Shown piece by piece: positions 38,166 through 47,410 of a stretch of 64,000 nt of DNA. Both the position numbers and the translations under genes were made by a program. The DNA is from Xanthobacteraceae bacterium (GTDB lineage: Bacteria; Pseudomonadota; Alphaproteobacteria; Rhizobiales; Xanthobacteraceae): assembly GCA_019745775.1 (NCBI GenBank), contig JAIESR010000001.1, forward strand, positions 35,480-99,479. The letters are read 5' to 3'. Below the pieces are notes generated by a model. The model had not been told where the DNA came from. It saw only the letters and a program-made list of their open reading frames with translations, and did not search any database. Position 1 is the stretch's first letter, and each line of letters starts with the position of its first letter.

Positions 38166-38326
38166 GCATTGCCCCGGTTGGTGTGGAAAGTCCAAGCCTG
38201 AAAGAGATTCAGAGGCACGACGCGTGTCATTTTTTGGGAAGCGCGGGATGGCGCACCGACTAACGCCGGTATCGGCATCCGGTTCCATGCCTGAAACTCA
38301 AGCAAACTCGAAAGGACCGCTGTAGG

Positions 38327-39157
38327 TCAATGTGACATCAATACCGGCACGGGCATCGATTTCAGGATGCTCCGGGTCACGCCGCCGAGGATGAATTCGC
38401 GCAACCGCGAATGGCCGTAGCCGCCCATCACGATGAAATCGGCGGCGGCATCGGCGGCGTGGGCAAGGATGGCGGTCTGCACGTCGGCACTGCCGACAGC
38501 GATCCGCTTGATCTCCACGTTGATACCGTGGCGGGCCAGATGCCGTTTCATGTTGGCGCCGGTGATCTCGCCACTCTTGTCGCGCTCGCCGGTGACGACC
38601 ACGATCTCGATCGCCTTCGCGTGGGCGAGCAACGGTATCGCGTCGCCGATGGCGCGCGCGGCCGGGCGGCTGCCGTCCCAGCATACCATGACGTTATCGA
38701 GCTTGAGCGGCTCCGACTGGATCTGCGGCACCACGATGACCGGCCGACCGGCGCCGAACAGCGCGCCCTCGATCAGGAGCTCTTCCGAAACGCCCTGGTC
38801 GCGCGGGGCCTGGCCTACCACGGCGATATCGAAGCGTCGCGCAATCCGCCCGAACAGGTCGGACGCGCCGGCGATGCTGGCGTCGAGCAGGCGGCTCTCG
38901 GCCGACACGCCGGCCGCCTTCGCCGCCGCCTCGAAATTGGCGACGGCGGTCTTTGCGGCCTTGGCGTTCTCCTCACGCTGGACCTCGATCAGATCGGTCG
39001 GAATGCCACCGAGCAGGCTGCCCGGGATCACAGGCTCGTAGACGAAGGCCACGCCGACCACATGCGCGCCATGGACCTTGCCCATGGAGATCGCATAGTC
39101 GGCGGTGACGTCCTTGGCTCCGCCCCCGCCGAGATTGACGACCAGGTCCTTGATCAT
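38327..39157 (-). CDS. Universal stress protein, two UspA domains
   Basis: 276 residues, two tandem UspA-like folds (about 1-145 and 155-276). The second ends with DFIVMGGYGHSRLREFILGGVTRSIL, matching the ATP-binding G-2x-G-9x-G-S/T motif; the first has the weaker DIAVVGQAP...LLIEGALFGAGRPVIVV. USPs are cytoplasmic and help survival in starvation or oxidative stress. The cytochrome gene downstream on this strand is separated by 66 bases' distance from the opposite end; no operon is evident with YbdK (161-base gap). Confidence 0.9.
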   Translation of the reverse strand: MIKDLVVNLGGGGAKDVTADYAISMGKVHGAHVVGVAFVYEPVIPGSLLGGIPTDLIEVQREENAKAAKTAVANFEAAAKAAGVSAESRLLDASIAGASDLFGRIARRFDIAVVGQAPRDQGVSEELLIEGALFGAGRPVIVVPQIQSEPLKLDNVMVCWDGSRPAARAIGDAIPLLAHAKAIEIVVVTGERDKSGEITGANMKRHLARHGINVEIKRIAVGSADVQTAILAHAADAAADFIVMGGYGHSRLREFILGGVTRSILKSMPVPVLMSH

Positions 39158-39223
39158 CGCTTCCGACTCCTTGCCCGCGAAGATGACGGATCAGGCCGGG
39201 TTTACAGAGGTCAGGCCAGCGCG

Positions 39224-39610
39224 TTACTTCTTCTCGCCTTTCTCGTTGAACTGCTTGAGGTAAGCCCACAGGTTGGCGATGTCCTTCTCGTCGCGGACGC
39301 CGGCGAAGGCCATCCGCGTACCCGGCATCCGCTGCATCGGGTTCTTGATGTATTCTGCGAAGCTTGCGTCGCTCCAGGTGATGCCGGAGTTCTTGTTGGC
39401 CTCGGAATAGTTGAAGCCCGGCAGCGTGCCGGCGGCGCGGCCATCGAGACCGTTGAGCGGCGGGCCGAGCTTCACCTTGGCGCCGGGGCCGGCATCATGA
39501 CAGGGGAAACACATCCGCTTGAAAACGCCCTGACCGGCTTCGACATCCTGCGCAAGGCTCGCTCCGGTCGTCGCCATCACAAGCACTACCGCCAAAATAC
39601 ATGTCCTCAT
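39224..39610 (-). CDS. Class I c-type cytochrome
   Basis: 128 residues from ATG 39610. Sec signal ending ASLAQ (residue about 20). Haem motif CFPCH (34-38), then GPPLNGLDGRAAG and a distal Met in MPGTRMAF, the mitochondrial-like cytochrome c550/c2 pattern. It is a soluble periplasmic electron carrier. The universal stress gene lies upstream on the same strand. It might accept electrons from the PQQ dehydrogenase or glycolate oxidase in the region, but that is only proximity. Confidence 0.93.
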   Translation of the reverse strand: MRTCILAVVLVMATTGASLAQDVEAGQGVFKRMCFPCHDAGPGAKVKLGPPLNGLDGRAAGTLPGFNYSEANKNSGITWSDASFAEYIKNPMQRMPGTRMAFAGVRDEKDIANLWAYLKQFNEKGEKK

Positions 39611-39837
39611 TAGCGTCTCCTTCCTGACCCAAGGCCCGCCCCGCAGGCGTAAGCCCGGCATTCACTTAAGCTGGGTGGCTCGGCCGTCCCCCACGCGCCA
39701 ATCATCGGCCTACAGACTTAGTTCCATTGCGGCGGGAACTGTCAACCGCTTCGACGCGGGATTTTGCCGCCATCGATCGCGGCGGATTTCTGGCGTTAAT
39801 GCCGCTATAACAGAATGGTCATGCGGGAGTGACGCCG

Positions 39838-41331
39838 ATGTCGGTTGTGATGCCCCAGCCGGATGCCGCGGTGCTTGCGCGCCGCGAAAGCATTGTTGCG
39901 GCGCTCTCGGCCATCGTGCCGGGTGAGGGCGTGATCGCCTCGGAGCGGGCGATGCGGCCCTACGAGTCGGATGGGCTCACCGCCTACCGCGCGCTGCCGA
40001 TGGTAGTGCTGCTGCCGGAAACCACCGAGCAGGTCAGCCGCGTGCTCGCCTATTGTCACCGCGAGGGCGTCAAGGTGGTACCTCGCGGCGCCGGCACGTC
40101 GCTGTCGGGCGGCGCGCTGCCGCTCACCGACGGCGTGCTGCTCGGCATGGCGAAGTTCAACCGCATCCGCGAGATCGACTTCGACAACCGCGTGGTGGTG
40201 GCGGAGCCGGGCGTGACCAATCTCGCGGTCACGCAGGCGGTCGAGCACGCGGGCTTCTACTACGCGCCCGATCCGTCCTCGCAGATCGCCTGCACCATCG
40301 GCGGCAACGTGGCGGAGAATTCCGGCGGCGTGCATTGCCTGAAATACGGCATGACCACCAACAACGTGCTCGGCTGCGAGCTGGTGCTGATGACCGGCGA
40401 GATCGTACGGATCGGCGGCAAGCATCTGGACGCCGGCGGCTACGACCTGCTCGGCATCATCACGGGCTCGGAAGGCCTGCTCGGCGTGGTCACGGAGATC
40501 ACCGTGCGCATCCTGAAGAAGCCGGAGACCGCGCGCGCGGTGCTGGTCGGCTTCAACCGGTCCGAGGACGCCGGCGACTGCGTTTCCCGCATCATCGGCG
40601 CCGGCATCATCCCCGGCGGCATGGAGATGATGGACAGGCCCGCGATCCGCGCCACTGAGGAATTCGTGCATGCCGGCTACCCGCTCGACGTCGAGGCGCT
40701 GCTGATCGTCGAGCTCGACGGGCCGCAGGCCGAGGTCGACCATCTCATCGCCCGCGTCGAGGCCATCGCGCGCGACTGCCAGGCCGTCACCTGCAAGGTG
40801 TCGTCGTCCGAGCAGGAGCGGCTATTGTTCTGGGCCGGCCGCAAGGCCGCGTTCCCGGCGGTCGGGCGGATCTCGCCGGACTACTACTGCATGGACGGCA
40901 CCATTCCGCGCGCCAAGCTGCCGCTGGTGCTCAAGCGCATCCGCGAGTTGTCGGAGCACTACGGGCTACGCGTCGCCAACGTATTCCACGCCGGCGACGG
41001 CAATCTGCATCCGCTGATCCTCTACGATGCCAACAAGCCGGGCGAGCTCGACAAGACCGAGGAATTCGGCAGTGAGATTCTCAAGCTCTGCGTCGACGTC
41101 GGCGGCGTCCTGACCGGCGAGCACGGCGTCGGAGTCGAGAAGCGCGACCTGATGCCGGCGATGTTCTCGGAGACCGATCTTGCGCACCAGCAGCGGCTCA
41201 AATGCGCGTTCGACGAGAAAGGCCTCCTCAATCCCGGCAAGGTGTTCCCGAAACTGCATCGCTGCGCCGAGCTCGGGCGCATGCATGTGCATGCGGGCAG
41301 GGTGGCGTTTCCGGATATCCCGAGATTCTAG
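39838..41331 (+). CDS. glcD: FAD-linked oxidase, glycolate oxidase subunit GlcD
   Basis: 497 residues from ATG 39838 (GGGAG 8 bases upstream; GTG 39829 is possible). The PCMH FAD domain has PRGAGTSLSGGALPL, PSSQIACTIGGNVAENSGGVHCLKYG, and the C-terminal domain ends in VFHAGDGNLHPLILYD and GGVLTGEHGVGVEK. GlcD is the catalytic flavoprotein that oxidises glycolate or lactate with GlcE and GlcF. Here a monooxygenase gene sits between glcD and glcE. All four genes share strand and close spacing. Confidence 0.94.
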   Translation: MSVVMPQPDAAVLARRESIVAALSAIVPGEGVIASERAMRPYESDGLTAYRALPMVVLLPETTEQVSRVLAYCHREGVKVVPRGAGTSLSGGALPLTDGVLLGMAKFNRIREIDFDNRVVVAEPGVTNLAVTQAVEHAGFYYAPDPSSQIACTIGGNVAENSGGVHCLKYGMTTNNVLGCELVLMTGEIVRIGGKHLDAGGYDLLGIITGSEGLLGVVTEITVRILKKPETARAVLVGFNRSEDAGDCVSRIIGAGIIPGGMEMMDRPAIRATEEFVHAGYPLDVEALLIVELDGPQAEVDHLIARVEAIARDCQAVTCKVSSSEQERLLFWAGRKAAFPAVGRISPDYYCMDGTIPRAKLPLVLKRIRELSEHYGLRVANVFHAGDGNLHPLILYDANKPGELDKTEEFGSEILKLCVDVGGVLTGEHGVGVEKRDLMPAMFSETDLAHQQRLKCAFDEKGLLNPGKVFPKLHRCAELGRMHVHAGRVAFPDIPRF

Positions 41332-41352
41332 AGATACCAAGAGGAGTGGCTC

Positions 41353-42555
41353 ATGGCTCGCAATAAGCTCAAGATCCTGATCGCGGGCGGCGGCATCGGC
41401 GGCATCACGGCGCTGTTGGCATTGCGCCAGCGCGGCATCGAGGCCGAGCTGTTCGAGCAGGCCGAGGCATTCCGCCAGGTCGGCGCCGGTCTCCAGGTCA
41501 GCAACAATGCCACGCGGGTGCTGCGCACCCTCGGCCTCGGCGATGCGCTGGCGCGCGTCACCTATTATCCGGAAGGGCGCGACTATCGGGCCTGGGACAC
41601 CGGCGACCGGCTCTACTACACGCCGCTCGGCCAGCGCGCGGAAGCCCGCTTCGGCGCGCCGTATTACACATCGCATCGCGCCGACTTGCTCGACGTCCTG
41701 CTCGGCGGTCTCGGCCGCGAAGGCTTCCGGCTCGGCGCGCGCATCGAGCGTTTCGAGCAGAACGCCGACAGCGTCACCGTCACGCTCGCCGACGGCGGCA
41801 CCGCAACGGGCGACATCCTGATCGGCGCCGACGGCATCCATTCGACGGTGCGCGGGCAGATGTTCGGCAAGGAGCTGCCGCGCTACACCGGCAACGTCGC
41901 CTGGCGCGGGCTGGTCCCGGCCGAGCGCGTCGCGCATCTCGATGTGGCGAAGGTCACCGGCGTCTGGATGGGACCGAACCGCAGCATCGTGCAGTACTAC
42001 GTGGCGGCGGGGCGTACTTTCAACTGGATCGGCATCAGCCGCTCCGAGCAGCCGGCGCGGGAATCCTGGCTCGCCGAAGGCCGCGTCGAAGATGCACTCG
42101 CCGAGTATTCCGGCTGGCATGACACCATCCGCACGATCATCAGGGAGACGCCAAAGCTTCTCCGGCAGGCGCTCTATGACCGTGAGCCGTTGCCCGACTG
42201 GCAGATTGGCCGCGTCGTGCTGCTGGGCGATGCCGCCCATCCGATGATGCCGTTCTATGCGCAAGGTGCCGCGCAGAGCATCGAGGATGCCTATGTGCTC
42301 GCAGGCTGTCTCGCCGCGAGCCAGGACGACCCGGTCGCCGCACTCTCGCGCTATGTGAAGCTGCGCCAGCCGCGCACCGCCTGGATGCAGGGCCTCGCGC
42401 GGCGCGAGGAGGAGCTCTACCAGATGACCGACGCCGCCACGATTGCCGAGCGCAATGCGCGCATGCGGACCAACCGGATCCCCGAGTCGGCCAACTTCCC
42501 CCCTGAGCAGGAGCGGCTCTATGGCTACGACGCGGAGGCCGTCCTCCACGCCTGA
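41353..42555 (+). CDS. FAD-dependent aromatic-type monooxygenase
   Basis: 400 residues; ATG 41353 follows GAGGAG. Group A flavoprotein hydroxylase: GGGIGGITALLALRQRG (dinucleotide fold), GADGIHSTVRG (DG motif) and LLGDAAHPMMPFYAQGAAQSIED (GD motif). It resembles salicylate, 3-hydroxybenzoate and 6-hydroxynicotinate hydroxylases, which use NAD(P)H and O2. The true substrate is unknown. It is embedded between glcD and glcE, 21 and 18 bases away, so it is cotranscribed with glycolate oxidase. Confidence 0.9.
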   Translation: MARNKLKILIAGGGIGGITALLALRQRGIEAELFEQAEAFRQVGAGLQVSNNATRVLRTLGLGDALARVTYYPEGRDYRAWDTGDRLYYTPLGQRAEARFGAPYYTSHRADLLDVLLGGLGREGFRLGARIERFEQNADSVTVTLADGGTATGDILIGADGIHSTVRGQMFGKELPRYTGNVAWRGLVPAERVAHLDVAKVTGVWMGPNRSIVQYYVAAGRTFNWIGISRSEQPARESWLAEGRVEDALAEYSGWHDTIRTIIRETPKLLRQALYDREPLPDWQIGRVVLLGDAAHPMMPFYAQGAAQSIEDAYVLAGCLAASQDDPVAALSRYVKLRQPRTAWMQGLARREEELYQMTDAATIAERNARMRTNRIPESANFPPEQERLYGYDAEAVLHA

Positions 42556-42573
42556 GTTCCATTCCCACGCACG

Positions 42574-43812
42574 ATGATGACCGACACGCTCAAACCGCGC
42601 GACGGCAAGGATGTCGAAAGCGCCGTGCAAGGGGCGCTGGCGGAGGGAAAGTCACTGGAGATCGCGGGGCATGGCTCGAAGCGCGCCATCGGCCGGCCGG
42701 CGCAGACCGATTTGACGCTCGACCTCTCGGCGCTCACGGGCGTAACGCTCTACGAGCCGGAGGAACTGGTGCTGACGGCGCGCGCGGGCACTCCGATCGC
42801 CGAGATCGAGGCGCTGGTGGCCTCGAAGGGGCAGCAACTTGCCTTCGAGCCCATGGACTATGGCGCGCTGCTCGGCGGCTGGCCTGGTGCCGGCACCGTC
42901 GGCGGTGCGCTGGCCGCGAACCTGTCGGGCCCGCGCCGGATCAAGGCCGGCGCCGCGCGCGACCACTTCCTCGGGTTGACGGCGGTATCGGGGCGCGGTG
43001 AGACCTTCAAGTCTGGCGGGCGGGTGGTAAAGAACGTCACCGGCTATGACCTATGCAAGCTGATCGCCGGCTCTTGGGGGACGCTGGCGGCGATGACGGA
43101 GCTCACCATCAAGACGCTGCCTGGGCCGGAGACCGAGGCGACCGTAGCAATCGTCGGGCTCGACGATGCGGCTGCGGCCCAGGCGATGATCGCGGCCATG
43201 GGTTCGTCCTGCGACGTGTCGGGTGCCGCGCACTTGCCGGCGGCGGTCGCTGCGTCGCTTCCGCTGGCGCATGCCGCCGGCGGCGGCCGCGCGCTGACGC
43301 TGCTGCGGCTGGAAGGCGTGGCGCCATCGGTGGCACACCGGCAGGCGGCGCTGGTCGCACGGGTGAAGCCGTTCGGCGAGGTTGTTACCATTGCCGAGGC
43401 CTCGTCGGTGCCGCTCTGGCAGGCGGTTCGTGATGTGCTGCCGTTTGCGGCAAGCCGGGCCGGCGCCGAGGCGCCGCTCTGGCGCGTGTCGACCGCGCCA
43501 ACGCAAGGGGCCGCGCTGGCGCGCATGGTCACGAACGCGACCGGCGCCAGTTGCCTGTTCGATTGGGCCGGCGGCCTGATCTGGATATCGGTCCCGGATG
43601 CCCGCGACGATGCCGCCGCGCCGGCGGTGCGCCGCGCGGTCGCCGCCTGCGGCGGGCATGCCACGCTCATCCGCGCGCCGGCGGCGCTGCGGGCCGCGGT
43701 CGAGCCCTTTGAACCACAAGATACGGTCCTTGCTGCATTGACGAAACGGGTGAAGGAAGGTTTCGACCCGAAGGGCGTCTTCAACACCGGCCGGATGTGG
43801 GCGGGCGTCTAA
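42574..43812 (+). CDS. glcE: Glycolate oxidase FAD-binding subunit GlcE
   Basis: 412 residues. A smaller FAD-binding PCMH protein: VESAVQGALAEGKSLEIAGHGSKRAIGRP, AFEPMDYGALLG...GTVGGALAANLSGPRR and FKSGGRVVKNVTGYDLCKLIAGSWGTL in separate blocks, ending in DPKGVFNTGRMW. GlcE is required with GlcD and GlcF for glycolate oxidation. The glcF start is 1 base past its stop. Confidence 0.94.
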   Translation: MMTDTLKPRDGKDVESAVQGALAEGKSLEIAGHGSKRAIGRPAQTDLTLDLSALTGVTLYEPEELVLTARAGTPIAEIEALVASKGQQLAFEPMDYGALLGGWPGAGTVGGALAANLSGPRRIKAGAARDHFLGLTAVSGRGETFKSGGRVVKNVTGYDLCKLIAGSWGTLAAMTELTIKTLPGPETEATVAIVGLDDAAAAQAMIAAMGSSCDVSGAAHLPAAVAASLPLAHAAGGGRALTLLRLEGVAPSVAHRQAALVARVKPFGEVVTIAEASSVPLWQAVRDVLPFAASRAGAEAPLWRVSTAPTQGAALARMVTNATGASCLFDWAGGLIWISVPDARDDAAAPAVRRAVAACGGHATLIRAPAALRAAVEPFEPQDTVLAALTKRVKEGFDPKGVFNTGRMWAGV

Positions 43813-43813
43813 T

Positions 43814-45157
43814 ATGCAGACCTCCTTCACCCTCGCGCAGCTGGCCGATCCGAACGTCGCGGAGGCGGAAAAGATCCTGCGCAGCTGCGTGCATTGCGGG
43901 TTCTGCACCGCGACCTGCCCGACCTATGTGCTGCTTGGCGACGAGCTCGATTCGCCGCGCGGCCGGATCTACCTGATCAAGGAGATGCTCGAGCGCGACG
44001 CCCCGGCCACGCCTGACGTGGTCACCCATATCGACCGCTGCCTATCCTGCCTTTCCTGCATGACGACGTGTCCGTCCGGTGTGCACTACATGCACCTGGT
44101 CGACCACGCCCGCGTTCATATCGAACGGACCTATCGGCGCCCGCTGTTCGACCGGGCGCTCCGATCGGTGCTTGCGGCGGTATTGCCGGATAATCGCCGG
44201 TTCCGCGCAGCGCTCGCCCTGGCCCGGCTGGCGAAGCCGCTGGCGCCATTGCTGGCGTTCCTCCGGCTCAAGCCGCTCGCCGCAATGTTGCGGCTCGCTC
44301 CCTCGCGGCTGCCGCAGCCGGGCGTTACCTCCGGGCGGGTCTTCCCCGCCGAAGGCCTCCGCAAGGGCCGGGTGGCGCTCATGACAGGCTGCGTCACGCC
44401 CGTCATAAGCCCGTCGATCAACGACGCGGCCATCCGCGTATTGACCCGCCACGGCCTGGAGGTGGTGCTGCCGGAGGGGCAGGGGTGTTGCGGCGGGGTC
44501 GTCCACCACATGGGCCGCGAGCACGATGCGCTCGCCGCCGTGCGCCGCAACGTCGATGCCTGGGACGCCGAGGCGGACCGTGGCGGGCTTGATGCCATCC
44601 TCATCACCGCATCCGGGTGTGGAACCACGGTCAAGGACTACGGTTTCATGCTGCGGTCGGACGCCGCGTATGCAGCCAAGGCGAAGCGTATCTCCGCGCT
44701 GGCCAAGGACATTTCCGAGTATCTCGCAACGCTGGATTTGCACGCGCAGAGTGGCATGGGCGGCTTTGTGACAGCCTATCACGGTGCATGTTCTCTACAG
44801 CACGGACAGAAAATCACGCGTGAGCCGAAAGAATTGCTTTCCAGAACTGGCTTCGTGGTGAAAGATGTGCCGGAGGGACATTTGTGCTGCGGGTCTGCAG
44901 GGACGTACAACATCCTTGAGGACGACATTGCGAACAGGTTGCGCGCACGCAAGGTCGCGAATATCGAGAAGGTCAAGCCTGACGTGATTGCCGCCGGCAA
45001 TGTCGGCTGCATCACACAGATCGCCGCGGGGACGACCATCCCGGTGGTTCACCCGGTCGAGCTGATCGACTGGGCAACGGGTGGTCCGCAGCCTGCGGCA
45101 CTGAGGGGAACGGCGATTACCGCCGCTGCGGTGCGCTCTGCCGAGGCGGCGCTCTGA
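43814..45157 (+). CDS. glcF: Glycolate oxidase iron-sulfur subunit GlcF
   Basis: 447 residues. Two 4Fe-4S motifs at the N-terminus: Cys25, 28, 31, 35 (CVHCGFCTATC) and Cys76, 79, 82, 86 (CLSCLSCMTTC). Two CCG domains follow, with GQGCCGGVVHHMG and VPEGHLCCGSAGTYN. It passes electrons from GlcD/E to the quinone pool at the membrane. It closes the glcD-monooxygenase-glcE-glcF unit. Confidence 0.95.
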   Translation: MQTSFTLAQLADPNVAEAEKILRSCVHCGFCTATCPTYVLLGDELDSPRGRIYLIKEMLERDAPATPDVVTHIDRCLSCLSCMTTCPSGVHYMHLVDHARVHIERTYRRPLFDRALRSVLAAVLPDNRRFRAALALARLAKPLAPLLAFLRLKPLAAMLRLAPSRLPQPGVTSGRVFPAEGLRKGRVALMTGCVTPVISPSINDAAIRVLTRHGLEVVLPEGQGCCGGVVHHMGREHDALAAVRRNVDAWDAEADRGGLDAILITASGCGTTVKDYGFMLRSDAAYAAKAKRISALAKDISEYLATLDLHAQSGMGGFVTAYHGACSLQHGQKITREPKELLSRTGFVVKDVPEGHLCCGSAGTYNILEDDIANRLRARKVANIEKVKPDVIAAGNVGCITQIAAGTTIPVVHPVELIDWATGGPQPAALRGTAITAAAVRSAEAAL

Positions 45158-45261
45158 CGGGTACGGGATAGGCACGAGCCTTGCAGCTTGAAGTCTTGCA
45201 TCCTGGTGCAGGCGAGGCCCGACTGTACCGAAACTGAGCCGCAAAGATCGGGAGGACGATC

Positions 45262-45549
45262 ATGGCGAAGAAGCGGAAGAAGACGAAGACCAAGGCGAAG
45301 AAGATGAAGCGCGCCGCTCCGGCGCGCAAGAAGAAGAAAAAGGCAGCGAAGCGAGCAGCAGCCCGCAGACCGGCTGCGAAGAAGAAGACCAAGGCCAAGA
45401 AGCGTTCGGCGCCCCGTAAGGCGAAGCCCGCCGCGGCAGCGGCGCCAGCTCCGGCCCCGACGTTCGCGCCGGCTCCGGCGCCAGCCCCCGCGCCCCAGCC
45501 GATGCCGGGGATGGGAGCGCCATCGCTCGGAACCGGCACCGACGGCTAG
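45262..45549 (+). CDS. Small Lys/Ala/Pro-rich basic protein (histone H1-like)
   Basis: 95 residues with GGGAGGA before the ATG. Residues 1-58 are almost all Lys, Arg and Ala (KKRKKTKTKAKK, KKKKKAAKRAAARR), like the tails of bacterial H1-type proteins; residues 59-85 are Ala/Pro repeats and the end is Gly-rich. Nucleic-acid binding is likely from charge alone. No folded domain is visible. A Rho-independent terminator follows, so it is a real, separately ended transcript. Such low-complexity genes are poorly conserved. Confidence 0.7.
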   Translation: MAKKRKKTKTKAKKMKRAAPARKKKKKAAKRAAARRPAAKKKTKAKKRSAPRKAKPAAAAAPAPAPTFAPAPAPAPAPQPMPGMGAPSLGTGTDG

Positions 45550-45578
45550 GCCCGCGGTCGCAGGACCTGAACGACAAG

Positions 45579-45611
45579 ACCGCTCGCCGCTTGCGGCGGG
45601 CGGTTTTGTTT
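45579..45611 (+). terminator. Rho-independent terminator after the basic protein gene
   Basis: An 11-bp stem (45579-45589 with 45594-45604, one G-T pair) around a 4-base CTTG loop is followed by TTTTGTTT (45604-45611). It lies 30 bases past the stop codon. Confidence 0.85.
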
Positions 45612-45756
45612 GATTGGGGCGTTGGCGCGGCGGGGTGAAACCGGAGCATCGCCGGGAAGGCAATTGCATCGCCTTGGCGGCCCCAATAGCATGACCCGAT
45701 CCGGAACGGCTGGCTGCGGGCTAGGGCCTTCCATCCCCGACACTGTGAGGTGCGTT

Positions 45757-46827
45757 ATGGCTTACAACATCCTGCTCATGGGCGCGTCCTACGGTTCGCT
45801 GCTCGCCTCCAAGCTTCTGTTCGGCGGCCACGCGATCCATCTCGTCTGCCTGCCGGCCGAGGCCGACCTCATCAATGCCGAGGGCTTCAAGGTGACGCTG
45901 CCGGTGCGCGGCCGCAAAGACCCGGTGCTGCTGGAATCGCGCAAGCTCCCCGGCAAGGTCACGGCCGGCCCCGCCACCGGCGTCGACCCGAAGGCCTACG
46001 ACCTCGTCGGCCTCTGCATGCAGGAGCCGCAATACCGCTCGCCCGGCGTGCGCGAGCTGCTCGATGCGGTGGCGAAATCGCGCGTCCCCTGCATGTCGAT
46101 CATGAACATGCCGCCGCTGCCTTACGTGAAGCGCATCCCCGGCCTCGACTATGCGGCGCTGGAGCCGGCCTATACCGATCCGCGCGTCTGGGACTCGTTC
46201 GACCCGAAGACCATCACGCTGAACAGCCCGGATCCGCAAGCGATCCGCCCGCCGGACGGCAAGGGCAACGAGCTCCTGGTCACGCTGCCGACCAACTTCA
46301 AGTGCGCGCGTTTCGACGACGACAAGTCGACCAACCTCCTGCGCCAGCTCGAGAAGGACGTCGACGCCGCGCGCTTCGATGTGCCGGAAGGCAAGATCGA
46401 GCTGCCGGTGAAGCTCAAGGTCTACGACTCGATCTTCGTGCCGCTTGCCAAGTGGGCGATGCTGCTCGCCGGCAACTACCGCTGCATCACCAAGGACGGC
46501 ATGCGCACCGCGCAGGAGGCCGTGCATTCGGACATCGAGACCTCGCGCTCGGTTTACAATTTCGTGTTCGACCTCTGCGTCAAGCTCGGCGCCAAGCCGG
46601 AGGACCTCGTGCCGTTCGAGAAATATGCCGCGGCCGCGCAAAGCCTGGTGCGCCCGGCCTCGGCCGCCCGCGCGCTGCAGAACGGCGCGCCCAACATCGA
46701 GCGTGCCGACAAACTGGTGCAGCTCATCGCCAGGCAGAAGGGCCTGAGCAACGCCGCCATCGACGCCCAGGTGGCGCTGGTCGACGAGCGACTGGCGGCG
46801 AACCGAAAGAAGGCCGCAGCGGCGTAG
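45757..46827 (+). CDS. PanE/ApbA-like (ketopantoate reductase family) protein
   Basis: 356 residues from ATG 45757, after GAGG. The N-terminus NILLMGASYGSLLASKLLFGGHAIHLV is a Rossmann NAD(P) motif of the ketopantoate reductase type, though Tyr replaces the usual Ala/Gly in the middle. The rest, with PCMSIMNMPPLPYVKRIPG and a helical C-terminal domain, follows the general two-domain plan but lacks an obvious match to known substrate sites. A true ketopantoate reductase role is doubtful; oxidoreductase of unknown substrate is safer. Confidence 0.7.
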   Translation: MAYNILLMGASYGSLLASKLLFGGHAIHLVCLPAEADLINAEGFKVTLPVRGRKDPVLLESRKLPGKVTAGPATGVDPKAYDLVGLCMQEPQYRSPGVRELLDAVAKSRVPCMSIMNMPPLPYVKRIPGLDYAALEPAYTDPRVWDSFDPKTITLNSPDPQAIRPPDGKGNELLVTLPTNFKCARFDDDKSTNLLRQLEKDVDAARFDVPEGKIELPVKLKVYDSIFVPLAKWAMLLAGNYRCITKDGMRTAQEAVHSDIETSRSVYNFVFDLCVKLGAKPEDLVPFEKYAAAAQSLVRPASAARALQNGAPNIERADKLVQLIARQKGLSNAAIDAQVALVDERLAANRKKAAAA

Positions 46828-46846
46828 AGGTCGCAGCGTTGCGCAG

Positions 46847-47152
46847 CTAAAGCCCAGCCGCCTTCTTCAGCGCTTTGTCCATGCGGGTTTGCCAGCCGGG
46901 GCCGTCCGCCTTGAAGCGGTCGACCACCTCGCGTGTCAGCCGCAGCGAGACCGCGACCTTGGTCGGCTGCTTCTGCGGACCGCGCCCACGCCAGCTCTTG
47001 GCGAGCGCCGGCAAAGCGACCGCGAACGGCTTGGCGCGCTTGAAGTCCTGCGCGGTCCATTCCGGATTGTCTGGGTCGGCAGCGATGCCGGCCTGGATGC
47101 GCGCCTCCTCCGCGTCAGACAACGCGCGAATCTTCCGCTTAGGCTTTCGCAT
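46847..47152 (-). CDS. brnA: BrnA family antitoxin
   Basis: 101 residues. The C-terminal part has PTKVAVSLRLTREVVDRFKADGPGWQTRMDKALKKAAGL in blocks, the BrnA ribbon-helix-helix pattern (strand VAVSLRLTREVV, then GPGWQTRMDKAL). BrnA neutralises BrnT and represses its own operon. Its ATG at 47152 lies inside the last codons of brnT, the normal arrangement. The frame is intact although the toxin gene is frameshifted. Confidence 0.88.
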   Translation of the reverse strand: MRKPKRKIRALSDAEEARIQAGIAADPDNPEWTAQDFKRAKPFAVALPALAKSWRGRGPQKQPTKVAVSLRLTREVVDRFKADGPGWQTRMDKALKKAAGL

Positions 47153-47406
47153 AAAGCCTCCTTTCTGCTCGGCTCGCCGGCCGCAGGCTGATCACCGAGA
47201 CGGCCTCGGTGCCGAGCGGCGAAAAAAGAGTGTCACAAGGCCATTGTTCAATAGGCCAATCGCCCGGAAGCGCGGACGGCCCGTTTTGCTTGCATGCCCG
47301 GGTTCGACGAGGCTGTGCCCCACTCGAACGATTCTGCATCCGACAGATCGAGCCCATGCGTCGCAATATTGATCTTGCGCTTGGGCCCGTCCCAGACAGT
47401 TCTCAT
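47139..47406 (-). pseudogene. brnT: brnT toxin gene broken by two frameshifts
   Basis: Read from ATG 47406 on the minus strand, three frames together give a full BrnT: MRTVWDGPKRKINIATHGL to FEWGTA in frame one, then LVEPGHASKTGRPRFRAIGL to LVTLFF in frame two, then SPLGTEAVSVISLRPASRA to the stop at 47139 in frame three, about 90 residues, the family length. Each junction lacks one base in a short run (GCC|CTC near 47312 and the T-run at about 47221-47226). BrnT is a RelE-fold ribonuclease. Either it has decayed or the sequence has homopolymer errors. Confidence 0.85.
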
Positions 47407-47410
47407 TTAT

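Noticed and set aside
40966..42630. 554-codon minus-strand open frame over glcD and the monooxygenase
   Set aside because: Spans two real plus-strand genes and shows only the composition of a shadow frame.
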